DNA of 64,000 nt from Trueperella pyogenes (lineage in GTDB: Bacteria; Actinomycetota; Actinomycetes; Actinomycetales; Actinomycetaceae). Under the pieces are notes generated by a model. The model was given only the letters and a program-made list of their open reading frames with translations. It did no database searches and was not told the origin of the DNA. Both the position numbers and the translations under genes were made by a program. The stretch covers positions 1,984,001 through 2,048,000 of the forward strand of contig NZ_UHHW01000002.1 of assembly GCF_900460345.1 (NCBI RefSeq), written 5' to 3'. Each line of letters starts with the position of its first letter. Position 1 is the first letter of the stretch. Below are positions 46,382 through 55,377 of this stretch, piece by piece.

Positions 46382-46642
46382 ATGTTCAACATTATTGGCA
46401 CGATTATCTTCGGAGCCGTCATCGGCTTCCTCGCCCGTTTCATCCGCAAGGATGCCCCAATTTCGGTTCTTGCTACTGTCGGACTCGGCGTCGCCGGCGT
46501 CGTGGTGGGCAACCTCGTCCTGCAGCTCTTCAACTACCCGGCCAACACCCCTGGTATTGACTGGATCCGTTGGGCGGTCGCCACGGTATTTGCGATCATC
46601 TTCATCGGCATGTACATGGGTGTGAGCGGCAAGAAGCGTTAA
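46382..46642 (+). CDS. GlsB/YeaQ/YmgE family membrane protein
   Basis: From ATG 46382, 86 residues with three membrane helices (FNIIGTIIFGAVIGFLARFI, VLATVGLGVAGVVVGNLVLQ, AVATVFAIIFIGMYMG). It matches the transglycosylase-associated/GlsB stress protein family. The family name is historical and no enzymatic activity is shown. It is followed by a perfect terminator. Confidence 0.85.
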   Translation: MFNIIGTIIFGAVIGFLARFIRKDAPISVLATVGLGVAGVVVGNLVLQLFNYPANTPGIDWIRWAVATVFAIIFIGMYMGVSGKKR

Positions 46643-46657
46643 TTTTTGCTCTTAATG

Positions 46658-46690
46658 TAAGGGGTGACAGGCTCGGCCTGTCACCCCTTA
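46658..46690 (+). terminator. Terminator after the GlsB-like gene
   Basis: TAAGGGGTGACAGGC pairs perfectly with its complement over a TCG loop, followed by tttgttt. Confidence 0.92.
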
Positions 46691-46732
46691 TTTGTTTGGC
46701 ATATAGATCGGTGATGTGAAACTTGGCTGATG

Positions 46733-46767
46733 CCTTGGGGGCGCCCGCGCTGCGGGCGCCCCCAAGG
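46733..46767. terminator. 16-bp GC hairpin at the end of the pilus operon
   Basis: CCTTGGGGGCGCCCGC pairs perfectly across GCT, 32 bases beyond the stop codon of the tip adhesin gene (minus strand). There is no T run, but the stem is very stable and lies between converging genes. Confidence 0.7.
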
Positions 46768-46798
46768 TCTGGCATTTTAGATTGGCGAGTGGTTCACC

Positions 46799-49700
46799 CT
46801 AGGCGCGCTGTTTGCGTTGTGCCCAGGTGAGGCCTGCCAGCACGAGTAGTCCTCCGATGCCGCCGAGCCAGGCGACGCCGGCGCCGCCGGTGCGCGGCAG
46901 AGTACCGGTCGAAACATTGGCAACCTGAATATAAGCTGCAGTTTTCGAAGGCTCATCATTACGCTGGAATACGTTAATCAGAGCATCTCCGCCAATTTTT
47001 GCGTGTTTCTTCGAATCATAGAATTGCACCTGCTGGTAACCGTCGTTGTCAGGGTAGATCTGGAATAAGATCGGCTCGGGAAGCAACTGGTATCTCTCTC
47101 CAGAATCTTGTTTCACCGGATTGGGGGCCCTCGTCTCTACGAGGTAATAGAACGTGTTTGTTTTCAAGGATGCTGAATAAAACGCGCTTGTCCCCTCGGG
47201 TACTGTCATGATAATCCCCGAGTTCCAGTCAATCTTCATATTCTGGTCGGCCCGATAAATCGTAAACTCGGCACCCGTTAAAGGTAGGGTCTTATTCTTG
47301 AAATCCACCTTCTGAACTTGCAGGTCCACGTCTAAACCAGACGGAGGAATAGTCACACATGCATCATTGTCATCCCACGCGTCCTGAGGCTCGCCGGCAA
47401 GGCTGACCAGGTTGGGGACGCCGTCCGGTGAGACATTACCGCCCTTGGCATCCGAACAAGTTGATACTTTCTCCCAATCAGTGAAGGTAATACTCTTCAT
47501 CGGTCGGAGATGGACTCGCACGGGATAGCTGATTTGCGTGCTAGCTTCTAATTCTACCCCTTCGGAAATAAGGTAGGATTTATCTTTAGCGAGAGGAATA
47601 TGTAACTTATCAATAATCCCCCGGTAAGGAGCCACTTCATTTTCGGCAATCTCAACTTTTATGATTTCAAATCCGGACGGAACAACTGGGTGATCCAATA
47701 CTTGTCCAGAAGTACCTTTTTTATCTGAAACATTTGCGACCGTCACAATGTAATCAGCAACGTAGTGATCATCACTTATCTTTGACGCAGTTTGGTTGGC
47801 GGCTTCCTTTTTCACCAGGAAGGACGCCTGTTCGCTCGGGGGACATGGATTAGACTCGCTCGGAGAGGTAAGACCCCAATTCGCAACATTTCCGTTTTGT
47901 GTCACTATCATCTCGGACGTTGCGTTTGGGTATCTAACAAATCCGTGCGTGATAATAGTTGAGTTGTAAATTTTTTCAGGACCGTTTTTGAGGGAAGGAA
48001 TTTCATCGAGTTTCGAAACGCCCTTTACTTTCTTGAGCACCTCTTCATAAGTTAACTTTGGATCATTTGGCTTTGTAGCAGGTTGCGTATAGAAGGCTGA
48101 ATTGCGCAAGAAATCGTCAACAAAGATCACAGAACCACCAGCATAAGCTAGACCCATTGGATAAGTTCCGGTATCGGCGCGTTTAAAATCGTCATGATCG
48201 CCGAGGGAAGCATAACGCCCTTCAACGCCGCTTATTTTTCCTACCCGCATTGGAGTTCCTTCCGGTTTTCCCGGCCACATTACTAGGTAACCATCCATCT
48301 GGGCAGCTAGAGTTTCTCCACTCGGAAGGGTAATAAAGTCTCCTCCCCAGTTAGTATTGCCGGAGGTCTGAGCAATTCTCCTTACATTATTGGGCTGTGG
48401 AATACCTTTTTCATCGAGTGATATTTCGAATACCGGGGATGGCGATGTTGGCATACGATGCTCTACAACTGTGTGTTTGACAGCGCCTAAGTATAGACTC
48501 TTACCTCCGGGCGCCATAGACAAAGAGTTAAACCCTTTAACGCTTTCCCCAGCAGGTAAACGCACTGATATATTCCTAGTTAGTTTGCCAGTCTCGATAT
48601 CGTAGACGTACAGATTTGCACCGGACTTTGTATCTAATGCAACGGCGTACATCGTCTTATTATCGGCGCTTACCGCAATATCGGAGCTTGCGGAGATTGC
48701 CAGTTGCAGCACACGTCCGGTTTCTTTTCCATCTTTGAACTCGACGGCGTAATCACCTTGATAAATCTTCCCGTCATTTAATCTTAGAAAGCCTGACTGC
48801 GGTTTTGCTGATACCCAATAAATCCCAGGATCAGCTCCGCACGTCGATGGTGAGCCCGGACCCGGCACAATAAAATCTGCTGTGTTCACAGGTGCAGATA
48901 AAGCTTTCTTCGTGGCTCCACACAGCTTGAGACCAAATTGTTTAATCGTTGGACTGCCCGAAAGCTGCGCTGAGGCAGTGATTTCAGCCCCTTTGGGAAC
49001 TACCGCAGACTGAAGGCGCACGCCATCTCGCACAGGGTAAAACTCAACTTCAATGTAATCTGCAGAAATCTTTACAACACGTCGTTGTAGAGAAACACCA
49101 TCTTCAATTTGGGATATGTTCACCTGATAGGCTTCTCGGGCCAAGATGCTGTTAGGCGCTTCCACTCGCAGAATCGCTTTCTCAAAACTCCCTTCTTCTG
49201 CGATACTAGCTTTAACGCTCGGTGAGCTGCCCCGAACAAACGTAGGTTCATTAGTTTTCAACGTCCCACATTTGGTATCAACCCAATACACCGAGTCGCC
49301 ATGAGATGTGGTGAGATCCGGATTTCTATTGTTCACGTCGTCGCGAGGTGAGGGCGCTTGGGCGCCGTCCTTGGCTGTATTCTGTTTGGCACCATCATGC
49401 GCGCCGGACGGTAGGCCGGTGCCAGGCTGAGACCGTTTAATTTCTGAGGCTGAATCCGTTGACTGCATAATAGGATCGGGGGTGGGTGTTTCAACTTGCG
49501 CGAGTATGGAGACGTCCTTCTTGACGGTGTGCAAGGAAGGCGATTTTTTCCACGTAAGCTGTATTTTTGTCTGTGCTCCAGCTGGGAGCGTGATTGGGCG
49601 TGAAGGCTTGAGCGTGACTTTGATACCGGACTGGCTAACCGATAGGAAGTTAGGGGATGCTGTCGAATTATGTGCCACAGCTTCACCGTTGACAAAAACA

Positions 49701-49966
49701 ACGTTCTTGGCACTGTTCTCTTTAACTTCCTTGCCTCCGAAGGCACTGGATGTCAGCGTGATAGACGTTAATTCTCCCGCGATCTGGGTATTTCCTGTGA
49801 ACTGCCAATTACCAGCTATAACTTTTACGTCGGGATTAAACTTAACACTCTCAGTAGCGGCCTGCGCATAGTTGGAAACCGACAAGAGCCCCGCAAAAGT
49901 GAGCATAACAACAGCGATCATCGCCCATATGCGCTTAGCCAAAAACCCGGTCTTAGCAATCCTCAT
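46799..49966 (-). CDS. Large LPXTG-anchored pilus tip adhesin
   Basis: A 1055-residue secreted protein: N-terminal signal peptide ending AQA, a long region with WXG/beta-propeller-like repeats in the middle, a SpaA-type domain near the end (LPLTGAEFTIYRADQ, then FYYLVETRAPNP, an E-box), the sorting signal LPRTG (1023-1027), a membrane helix and an RKQR tail. This layout fits tip pilins such as SpaC/FimQ-like adhesins. Three pilus genes precede it on the same strand, and it starts one base after the minor pilin stop. Its ligand is unknown. GC content is visibly lower than in neighbours. Confidence 0.85.
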   Translation of the reverse strand: MRIAKTGFLAKRIWAMIAVVMLTFAGLLSVSNYAQAATESVKFNPDVKVIAGNWQFTGNTQIAGELTSITLTSSAFGGKEVKENSAKNVVFVNGEAVAHNSTASPNFLSVSQSGIKVTLKPSRPITLPAGAQTKIQLTWKKSPSLHTVKKDVSILAQVETPTPDPIMQSTDSASEIKRSQPGTGLPSGAHDGAKQNTAKDGAQAPSPRDDVNNRNPDLTTSHGDSVYWVDTKCGTLKTNEPTFVRGSSPSVKASIAEEGSFEKAILRVEAPNSILAREAYQVNISQIEDGVSLQRRVVKISADYIEVEFYPVRDGVRLQSAVVPKGAEITASAQLSGSPTIKQFGLKLCGATKKALSAPVNTADFIVPGPGSPSTCGADPGIYWVSAKPQSGFLRLNDGKIYQGDYAVEFKDGKETGRVLQLAISASSDIAVSADNKTMYAVALDTKSGANLYVYDIETGKLTRNISVRLPAGESVKGFNSLSMAPGGKSLYLGAVKHTVVEHRMPTSPSPVFEISLDEKGIPQPNNVRRIAQTSGNTNWGGDFITLPSGETLAAQMDGYLVMWPGKPEGTPMRVGKISGVEGRYASLGDHDDFKRADTGTYPMGLAYAGGSVIFVDDFLRNSAFYTQPATKPNDPKLTYEEVLKKVKGVSKLDEIPSLKNGPEKIYNSTIITHGFVRYPNATSEMIVTQNGNVANWGLTSPSESNPCPPSEQASFLVKKEAANQTASKISDDHYVADYIVTVANVSDKKGTSGQVLDHPVVPSGFEIIKVEIAENEVAPYRGIIDKLHIPLAKDKSYLISEGVELEASTQISYPVRVHLRPMKSITFTDWEKVSTCSDAKGGNVSPDGVPNLVSLAGEPQDAWDDNDACVTIPPSGLDVDLQVQKVDFKNKTLPLTGAEFTIYRADQNMKIDWNSGIIMTVPEGTSAFYSASLKTNTFYYLVETRAPNPVKQDSGERYQLLPEPILFQIYPDNDGYQQVQFYDSKKHAKIGGDALINVFQRNDEPSKTAAYIQVANVSTGTLPRTGGAGVAWLGGIGGLLVLAGLTWAQRKQRA

Positions 49967-49967
49967 G

Positions 49968-50687
49968 TTATTTCACTTCCTTTTCACGCCTTACGCGCAC
50001 CAGCATCGTTCCCGCACCCAGCAGTGCCAGGCTCGCTCCACCAAGTGCCATCACCGCGGCACCCGTATGTGAAAGCGGTGGCCGGGGCGGCTGGGGCGGT
50101 TCGGGAGGAGTCGGCGTCGGCGGTGTCGGTACAGGTTTAGGCTCTGCCGAGTAGCGGGTCTTGGCCTGAATATTCACTGCGCAATCCCACGTGTCACCAG
50201 CCCCGAGTGGCACGCTGACGAGGAAGGGATCAAGGTGGGAAAGCTTGTAGTGAGGATCTTCCGGGGCAATCCCCGAAACCATGTAGAGACCAATGGGAAG
50301 GCCCTTAAACGACACTGAGGCCTGGGCGTTCGTGAGGCCGACGTGCGGCTCGCCAACAAATCCGCGAGCCTTCGCCTCGTCGGTGGTCATCTTATCTATG
50401 CCGTCCCAACCCGCGAACGACGTCAAATCCACGCCCTTAACCTGTTGGACGGTAATTTTGAAACCGGCGCCGCTCGGTTCGGGCAGATCACCCGGAGACG
50501 GCTGATCGAACGGGTTTGGCTTGGGCAGAGTGATTGTCAACGAGGTCGACTCGCAGGTCACTTGCGCCGGCACGTTTTCCGTATCTCCAATCACAGGCTG
50601 GGCGTAAGCTGCCTGCGTGCCCACCGTCAGCCCTAATGCTGAAACAAGCACGAGGCTGCCCGTAGCTAGGCCCTTCGAGATTCTCAT
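49968..50687 (-). CDS. Minor pilin with LSHTG sorting signal
   Basis: A 239-residue secreted protein with signal peptide (ending AYAQ), a pilin-type domain with FKGLPIGLYMVSG, a Pro-rich stalk (TPPTPTPPEPPQPPRPP), then LSHTG, a membrane helix and a VRVRREKEVK tail. The usual Pro of LPXTG is Ser. It is coupled to the sortase gene by ATGA. The Pro-rich stalk before the anchor is typical of base pilins. Whether the unusual signal is read by the pilus sortase or a housekeeping sortase is open. Confidence 0.82.
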   Translation of the reverse strand: MRISKGLATGSLVLVSALGLTVGTQAAYAQPVIGDTENVPAQVTCESTSLTITLPKPNPFDQPSPGDLPEPSGAGFKITVQQVKGVDLTSFAGWDGIDKMTTDEAKARGFVGEPHVGLTNAQASVSFKGLPIGLYMVSGIAPEDPHYKLSHLDPFLVSVPLGAGDTWDCAVNIQAKTRYSAEPKPVPTPPTPTPPEPPQPPRPPLSHTGAAVMALGGASLALLGAGTMLVRVRREKEVK

Positions 50688-51685
50688 TCACGCTCTCCTT
50701 GGGTGCCGAAAATAATGTCGTTGAATTGGTCTGAGTCGCTGGCGGTGGTAGTACCAGCTGTGGTTGCGGTTTCGGGTGCGACGACGGCGTCGTCCACCTG
50801 CCGCTTGCTCTTGCGCACGTACCACATCAGGGCCAGCATGGCGAGCACAGCGCCCGCGATAAACAACCACATCCACCACTGGAGAGTGAAACCGGAGGCT
50901 TCGTCTAGCTCTTGGGCGGCTTGCTCATCCATCGGGGCACGCTCGGCGTGGACGAGGAGGCGGTGGGAGTTAATGCCGTATGGTGTGCAGGTGATTAAGG
51001 TCAGGAGGTCCTTACCCTCGACCTTATATAGGTTTTGCGCTTCTTCAGGCAGGACTACTTCTGTGCCATAGACGACGTAACGTAGTTTTTCGCCATAGAC
51101 GTCAACATATATTGATGCGCCTTCCTTGACGTCTTTAAGGTTGTCGAACAGTGTGGCTGTCTGTAGGCCAGTGTGCCCGGTCAACACGGAGTGCGTATTC
51201 TTCCCGCCGATTGGCAGGTCGGTGCCGAAGAGGTGGCCAATGCCCTGCTCAAGAGTGTCCGGGCGGGTGCCGTGGAATACGGGCAGGTCGACGTGGATCG
51301 AGGGAATCACGATACGTGCCATTGTTCCCGAAAGGTTGAGCTGCTCCAAGTATTCCTTGTAGGGCTCGTTGTCGTCAGACAGGCGGGCCGTCCACGGGTC
51401 AAGAATCGGGCCAACTGTACGGTTCTTGTTGTATTCGTGGGCGCGCTTAAGAGAATCTTCCAGCTGTGCGGTATCTGCTTCTTTCACGAAACTTTTGTAT
51501 TCGCTGGCAACTTCTTGCTGCTGAATGTTATTCCACTGCGTGGCGATCACCGGGTAGAGAAGCACGGTGATGCCGATGAGCACCACAAAAATCGGCATGA
51601 GCATGCCGTTCTTTTTGGGCCGTGCGGATGTCTCCGCTCTAGGTTCGAGCTTCGGTGCCGCGTTTGCCTGAGTGGTGTCAAGCAT
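50684..51685 (-). CDS. Class C (pilus) sortase
   Basis: A 333-residue sortase with two membrane helices. The lid motif DPW (96-98) is the mark of class C enzymes. His171 (LTGHTG), Cys233 (TLITCTPYG) and Arg242 (NSHRLLV) form the active site. It cross-links the LPXTG Thr of one pilin to the pilin-motif Lys of the next and so builds the fibre. It lies between the major pilin and the minor pilin. Confidence 0.95.
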   Translation of the reverse strand: MLDTTQANAAPKLEPRAETSARPKKNGMLMPIFVVLIGITVLLYPVIATQWNNIQQQEVASEYKSFVKEADTAQLEDSLKRAHEYNKNRTVGPILDPWTARLSDDNEPYKEYLEQLNLSGTMARIVIPSIHVDLPVFHGTRPDTLEQGIGHLFGTDLPIGGKNTHSVLTGHTGLQTATLFDNLKDVKEGASIYVDVYGEKLRYVVYGTEVVLPEEAQNLYKVEGKDLLTLITCTPYGINSHRLLVHAERAPMDEQAAQELDEASGFTLQWWMWLFIAGAVLAMLALMWYVRKSKRQVDDAVVAPETATTAGTTTASDSDQFNDIIFGTQGERE

Positions 51686-51979
51686 TAAGCCTTCTCCAGT
51701 AGTACATGTTTTGTTGCTCGGGCCGTGCGCCTCGCTCCCGAGACGTTCGGCGGCGGTGGCCGGACTGTTGGGTGCCTTGGCTGTTGGGCGCTGTGGCTGT
51801 TGGGCCAGACGTTGTTACGGACTAGACGTTGTTGCGGGCCGCCTCGAGGTTCTGTCCAACTGCTCGGATATCGAACCCCGAGGCACCCCACACCTTTGCC
51901 TAATAGTTAGGCTTCGTTGATTTTGTGTGCGTGCTACTGCCCGCTAGTGGGCATGTAACCTGCGTCCGTCTTCGCGAAC
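51686..51979. repeat. Intergenic region with tandem repeats between major pilin and sortase
   Basis: The 294-base gap holds GGCTGTTGGGC-like repeats (51762-51806), then a 17-bp pair, AGACGTTGTTACGGACT and AGACGTTGTTGCGGGCC (51807-51840). A weak hairpin TGCCCGCTAGTGGGCA lies at 51938-51953 after the pilin stop and may reduce read-through into the sortase gene. No gene is present. Confidence 0.65.
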
Positions 51980-53602
51980 TTAGGCCTTCTTGGTGTTGCG
52001 CTTAGCTGCGTAAACACCGCCACCGATGATGGCAAGACCGAGGATTCCGAAGAGCGCGACGCCGGCACCACCGGTCATCGGCAGCTTCGGCTTGACCGGG
52101 ATGTTGACGACGTCGGTCGCAACGTTGATCGTCGAGCCATCCATGGTGAACAGTTCTTGAACCTTCTCATTCGTCGAGTAGTTCTTAAGTACACCATTCT
52201 CATCGTACTCAAACTTCTCAGTCTTCTTAATAACACCACCAAGCGTCACTTGAACCGGAATCGGATCGTGGCGAAGCTCGAATCCAGCTGGAGCCTTTGT
52301 CTCAACCAAGCAGTAGTTGGTTGCCTCGACATCGGCGTCGTTTTCCGCATCATTCACATGCAGGCCATCGATAGTCACGGTACCGTCAGTTTCGGTGACA
52401 AACTTGTTCTTACCGTTGATGTTCAGCGGCTCACCAGCCAGCGTACCCTTCCCGTCGACAACACCACATGCGTAGATCTGGAACTCAGCACCGTTGAGCT
52501 TTTCGCCCTTTTCATCGGTCTTCTGAATCTTCACCTTACCCCAAGCGGAGACGGTGGTGTTGGTCTTCTCCCATGGCTTCTTGGGGTTGGGTGTTTCACT
52601 GGGTTTAACAGTGCCATCGCCCTTGCCGGTGTTCTTGTAGACCTGAGCCTGGTTCGGAGCCACAGCGGACTTGAGGACCTTAGCCTTGAAGGTCAAGACG
52701 GCCTTCGCGTTGGGGTCATCCTTCTTGGCCTGGGTTGCCTTCTCGAGGCCGGACTTGGTCAGAACAACAACGAGCTCGTCCTGGCCATCCTTGCCACCAT
52801 CGATAATGTTGACGGTGAAGTGCTTGTCTTCACCCTTCTCCAGCGGGGTCTTGCCAACCGTAACGGTGACGTCGCCTTCCTTGCCGTTGATGTCGAGGGC
52901 CGGATCGAGCTTATCGTAGAACGCGAAGTCGTTGATCTTCTCGTCCTTGCCCGGGGTCGGCATCGAAGCCTCAACCGTGAAGGTCACGTCCCCACCAGCG
53001 TGGACGCCCTTATCGACGACGGACTTGACGTTCTCATCAAGCGAGTTCTTCGGGTAAACCCAGACGGCGTAGCCCTTCTCATCCATGAGCCACTTCTCCT
53101 GGTTAGCCGGATCGGTGGTCGGGAGGAAGATGATCGACGGCGCAGCACCCTTGTAGGTCTTACCGTCCTTAGCAGTCGAGTTGGTTTCCGTCAGCAGGTA
53201 AGCGCCAACAGGCAGGTTTTCGAACTTGATCGTACCGTCGGCAGCGGTATTCTGGACGCCTTTATCGACAGCCTCAAGATTCTCTGCCGGGATGTTGTTC
53301 GGATCAAGAGCAGCAGCCGCCTTCAGACCATCGTTCGTCTTGAAGTCGACGTCCTTGATCTTCTGCAGCGTGAACTGGATGCCTTCAATCGCCTTAGCAC
53401 CAACGGTGTCGTTCTTCGCACCGTTAGCCTCGATCTCGCCAACACCCTTGGAATCGTCGTACTTCGTCAGGTAAATCGTGCCGGTCTTGTTGGTATCAAC
53501 AATCGAGTCGGGGGCGGTAGTTGCGTGGGCCGCCACACCTGCGAGCATCAACGCGCCCGCTGCCAAGGCAGCAACAACCGCCTTGCGCAAATGGTTAAAC
53601 AT
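51980..53602 (-). CDS. Major pilin, SpaA/FimA type
   Basis: From ATG 53602, behind AAGGAGAG, 540 residues: signal peptide, N-terminal SpaA-like domain, pilin motif WVYPKN whose Lys is the cross-link site, a middle domain, a C-terminal Cna-B domain with GAEFQIYACG and E-box YCLVETKAPAGF, then LPMTG (507-511), membrane helix and KRNTKKA tail. Internal isopeptide bonds are expected. It is the shaft subunit and the first gene of the pilus operon, behind a region of nearly 1 kb without genes that carries an 11-base C tract. Confidence 0.93.
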   Translation of the reverse strand: MFNHLRKAVVAALAAGALMLAGVAAHATTAPDSIVDTNKTGTIYLTKYDDSKGVGEIEANGAKNDTVGAKAIEGIQFTLQKIKDVDFKTNDGLKAAAALDPNNIPAENLEAVDKGVQNTAADGTIKFENLPVGAYLLTETNSTAKDGKTYKGAAPSIIFLPTTDPANQEKWLMDEKGYAVWVYPKNSLDENVKSVVDKGVHAGGDVTFTVEASMPTPGKDEKINDFAFYDKLDPALDINGKEGDVTVTVGKTPLEKGEDKHFTVNIIDGGKDGQDELVVVLTKSGLEKATQAKKDDPNAKAVLTFKAKVLKSAVAPNQAQVYKNTGKGDGTVKPSETPNPKKPWEKTNTTVSAWGKVKIQKTDEKGEKLNGAEFQIYACGVVDGKGTLAGEPLNINGKNKFVTETDGTVTIDGLHVNDAENDADVEATNYCLVETKAPAGFELRHDPIPVQVTLGGVIKKTEKFEYDENGVLKNYSTNEKVQELFTMDGSTINVATDVVNIPVKPKLPMTGGAGVALFGILGLAIIGGGVYAAKRNTKKA

Positions 53603-53618
53603 GTCTCTCCTTATAAAA

Positions 53619-53648
53619 AGTGCAGATAGTATACGCGTCATAAGTGCA
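53619..53648 (-). promoter_or_regulatory. Possible operator upstream of the major pilin
   Basis: AAGTGCA occurs at 53619-53625 and 53642-53648, each followed by an AGTAT sequence, just upstream of the ribosome site. TATACT on the minus strand near 53629 could be a -10 element. Both are tentative. Confidence 0.35.
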
Positions 53649-53975
53649 AAGTATGCATGTCTACTTATTCAGCAAATGTCGCGAAGAGGTCGCCGACCTG
53701 TGCGCATACCTCAGTATAGATACCCAGAAAAATAAGGAAAGTCGTCACGTAGCCCTGCAACAAATACAGCCAAAGCCAATTTTCTTCACTTGGTTAGATT
53801 ATTACTAATATGCATTTATATTCACAGCTTGATAAAAAGCTGAATTTTTTAGGTCAGCCCAAACTCTCCAATATGGATAATAATTACACCCCATAAAATC
53901 CATGTATACCCAACGAAAAACATCACCCCAAGACACGATCGCTGCAGTAGCGGCTCAATAAAACCCAGAAATGCA

Positions 53976-53986
53976 CCCCCCCCCCC
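53976..53986. repeat. 11-base C tract upstream of the pilus operon
   Basis: Eleven C in a row on the plus strand (G on the pilin coding strand), 374 bases before the major pilin start codon, in otherwise AT-rich DNA. Such tracts change length by slipped-strand mispairing. The region 53603-54570 has no gene I can support. Confidence 0.9.
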
Positions 53987-54017
53987 GCCAAAAATTCGTC
54001 TGACAACCGGGATGCGG

Positions 54018-54037
54018 ATAGCCTTGAAAAAGGCTAT
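54018..54037. other. Short hairpin near the C tract
   Basis: ATAGCCTT and AAGGCTAT form an 8-bp stem around GAAA, 32 bases from the C tract. It may be part of a long untranslated leader or a small terminator. Confidence 0.5.
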
Positions 54038-54214
54038 TAATCCGACAAATGAAACAGATTACGCACTTCTTGCAAGAAATGCGGGTATTTCGGATGTCGC
54101 CACCATGGGACAACTATTAGGGCTTTCGTCTGAATACTCACGCATTAGACCCACGTTTTGTCTATTAACCCACCCTGTCAGACGGAAGCAGCGCCCGCGT
54201 TCCACCTCAGATAA

Positions 54215-54250
54215 AAAGTGGCGGGCCGCCATCCACGCTAGGCGGCCCGC
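54215..54250 (-). terminator. Terminator facing minus, downstream of moeB
   Basis: GCGGGCCGCC and GGCGGCCCGC pair perfectly over a 10-base loop. On the minus strand the stem is followed by CACTTTTTATC, giving a T run. It would stop transcription coming from the P-type ATPase-moaD-moeB operon before the pilus region. Confidence 0.75.
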
Positions 54251-54491
54251 CGGGGGCAGACGCTCCAACCTTCGCGGAGAAGACTGCACAAATTTCTTCT
54301 CCAGTCGGCGCGTCACGCTATTTTCAGCATCACACACACGAAAGGGAAACCAGGATTTCCTTAACGATGAATCCAGTATGACAACGAAGGCTTAGATATC
54401 CATTAGCACTACCTGGGAATTGTCTGGGAATTTTTCCCCTTCCCACTGTGCACATTTCAGCCACAGTCACTGCGGCTGCTGATCAAGCGGA

Positions 54492-54559
54492 AATCTATGG
54501 GATCAAATCGGACTGATCTTGGTATATACGAAGATCGGTCCAGAATCGTCCCACAGATT
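54492..54559. repeat. 68-bp palindromic element, copy 1
   Basis: It starts AATCTATGGGATC and ends ATCGTCCCACAGATT, with GGTATATAC at the centre. It is the most diverged of three full copies and begins 11 bases after the moeB stop codon. Confidence 0.85.
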
Positions 54560-54570
54560 CCCGGATAGCA

Positions 54571-55377
54571 CTACTTCCCCGCAGCGAAGGGAATTTCCTG
54601 CATACGGCCAGCCAGCACGTCAATAAACAAGACCCGCCCAACTAGCGGCCGGCCAGCGCCCGTGATCAGTTTGATCGCTTCAGCAGCCATCACCGCACCC
54701 GTCTGGCCAGGTACGGCGCCCATGAGCCCAACCTCGGCGGTTGTCGGCACCGAACCCGCCGGCGGCTCAACAGGGAACAGATCCCGCAACCGCAAACCTG
54801 GTCCGGGGAACCCTGCGGCGACCGCCCGCGGCCCGGTCCAAAAAACAGACACCTGAGCCTGCCAGCCCAACAGCGCACCCCACACCTCCGGGATGCCCGC
54901 GCGCGCCGCCGCATCCGAGATCAGATAACGGGTGGGTAAATTATCCGTCCCGTCCAAGACGAGATCCCATCCAGCAAGTATCTCATCCACGTTGGCCTCG
55001 GTCAGGCGCACCGGAAAGACCTCCACATGCAGATCTGGATTGAGCTCTTTCAGCCGACGCGCAGCCGACTCCGCCTTCAGCTGCCCAATCGCCGCAGTCG
55101 AGTGAATAACCTGGCGTTGCAGATTGGTCAGATCCACACGATCTGCGTCTACGATGCCGATCGTGCCCACACCCGCCGCCGCCAAATACAGTAACGCGGG
55201 CGATCCCAATCCACCGGCGCCGACCATCAGCACCCGCGCTCCGAGGAGTCGGCGCTGGCCAATCTCCCCGATCTCTGCCCGCGCAATGTGCCGGGCGAAA
55301 CGTTCGCGCTGCGCGTCGGTCAGCTCCGGACCTGGCTCAACGAGGGGTCTGATCGAAAATGCTGCGCCCACGCTCAC
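54571..55377 (-). CDS. MoeB/ThiF-type adenylyltransferase without cysteines
   Basis: A 268-residue E1-like enzyme that should adenylate the C-terminal Gly-Gly of MoaD. It has the ATP site GAGGLGSPALLYLAAAGVG, DADRVDLTNLQRQ with the conserved Arg, and DGTDNLPTRY. It contains no cysteine at all: the two CxxC zinc pairs of E. coli MoeB are gone (GLRLRDLFP in place of CxxCLFP) and PTTAEVG replaces the cysteine-containing segment of related E1 enzymes. Start is GTG 55377, overlapping the moaD stop as GTGA. It probably pairs with that MoaD. Confidence 0.85.
   Translation of the reverse strand: MSVGAAFSIRPLVEPGPELTDAQRERFARHIARAEIGEIGQRRLLGARVLMVGAGGLGSPALLYLAAAGVGTIGIVDADRVDLTNLQRQVIHSTAAIGQLKAESAARRLKELNPDLHVEVFPVRLTEANVDEILAGWDLVLDGTDNLPTRYLISDAAARAGIPEVWGALLGWQAQVSVFWTGPRAVAAGFPGPGLRLRDLFPVEPPAGSVPTTAEVGLMGAVPGQTGAVMAAEAIKLITGAGRPLVGRVLFIDVLAGRMQEIPFAAGK

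Noticed and set aside
52157-53629. A 490-codon open frame on the plus strand antisense to the major pilin
   Set aside because: It mirrors the pilin gene codon for codon, is Leu/Val-rich without family motifs and has no ribosome site; it is a by-product of pilin codon use.
54012-54395. Open frame of 127 codons upstream of the pilus operon
   Set aside because: No recognisable domain, biased composition, and it runs across the terminator hairpin at 54215-54250. It is kept only as a possible slippage-linked leader in the C-tract finding.
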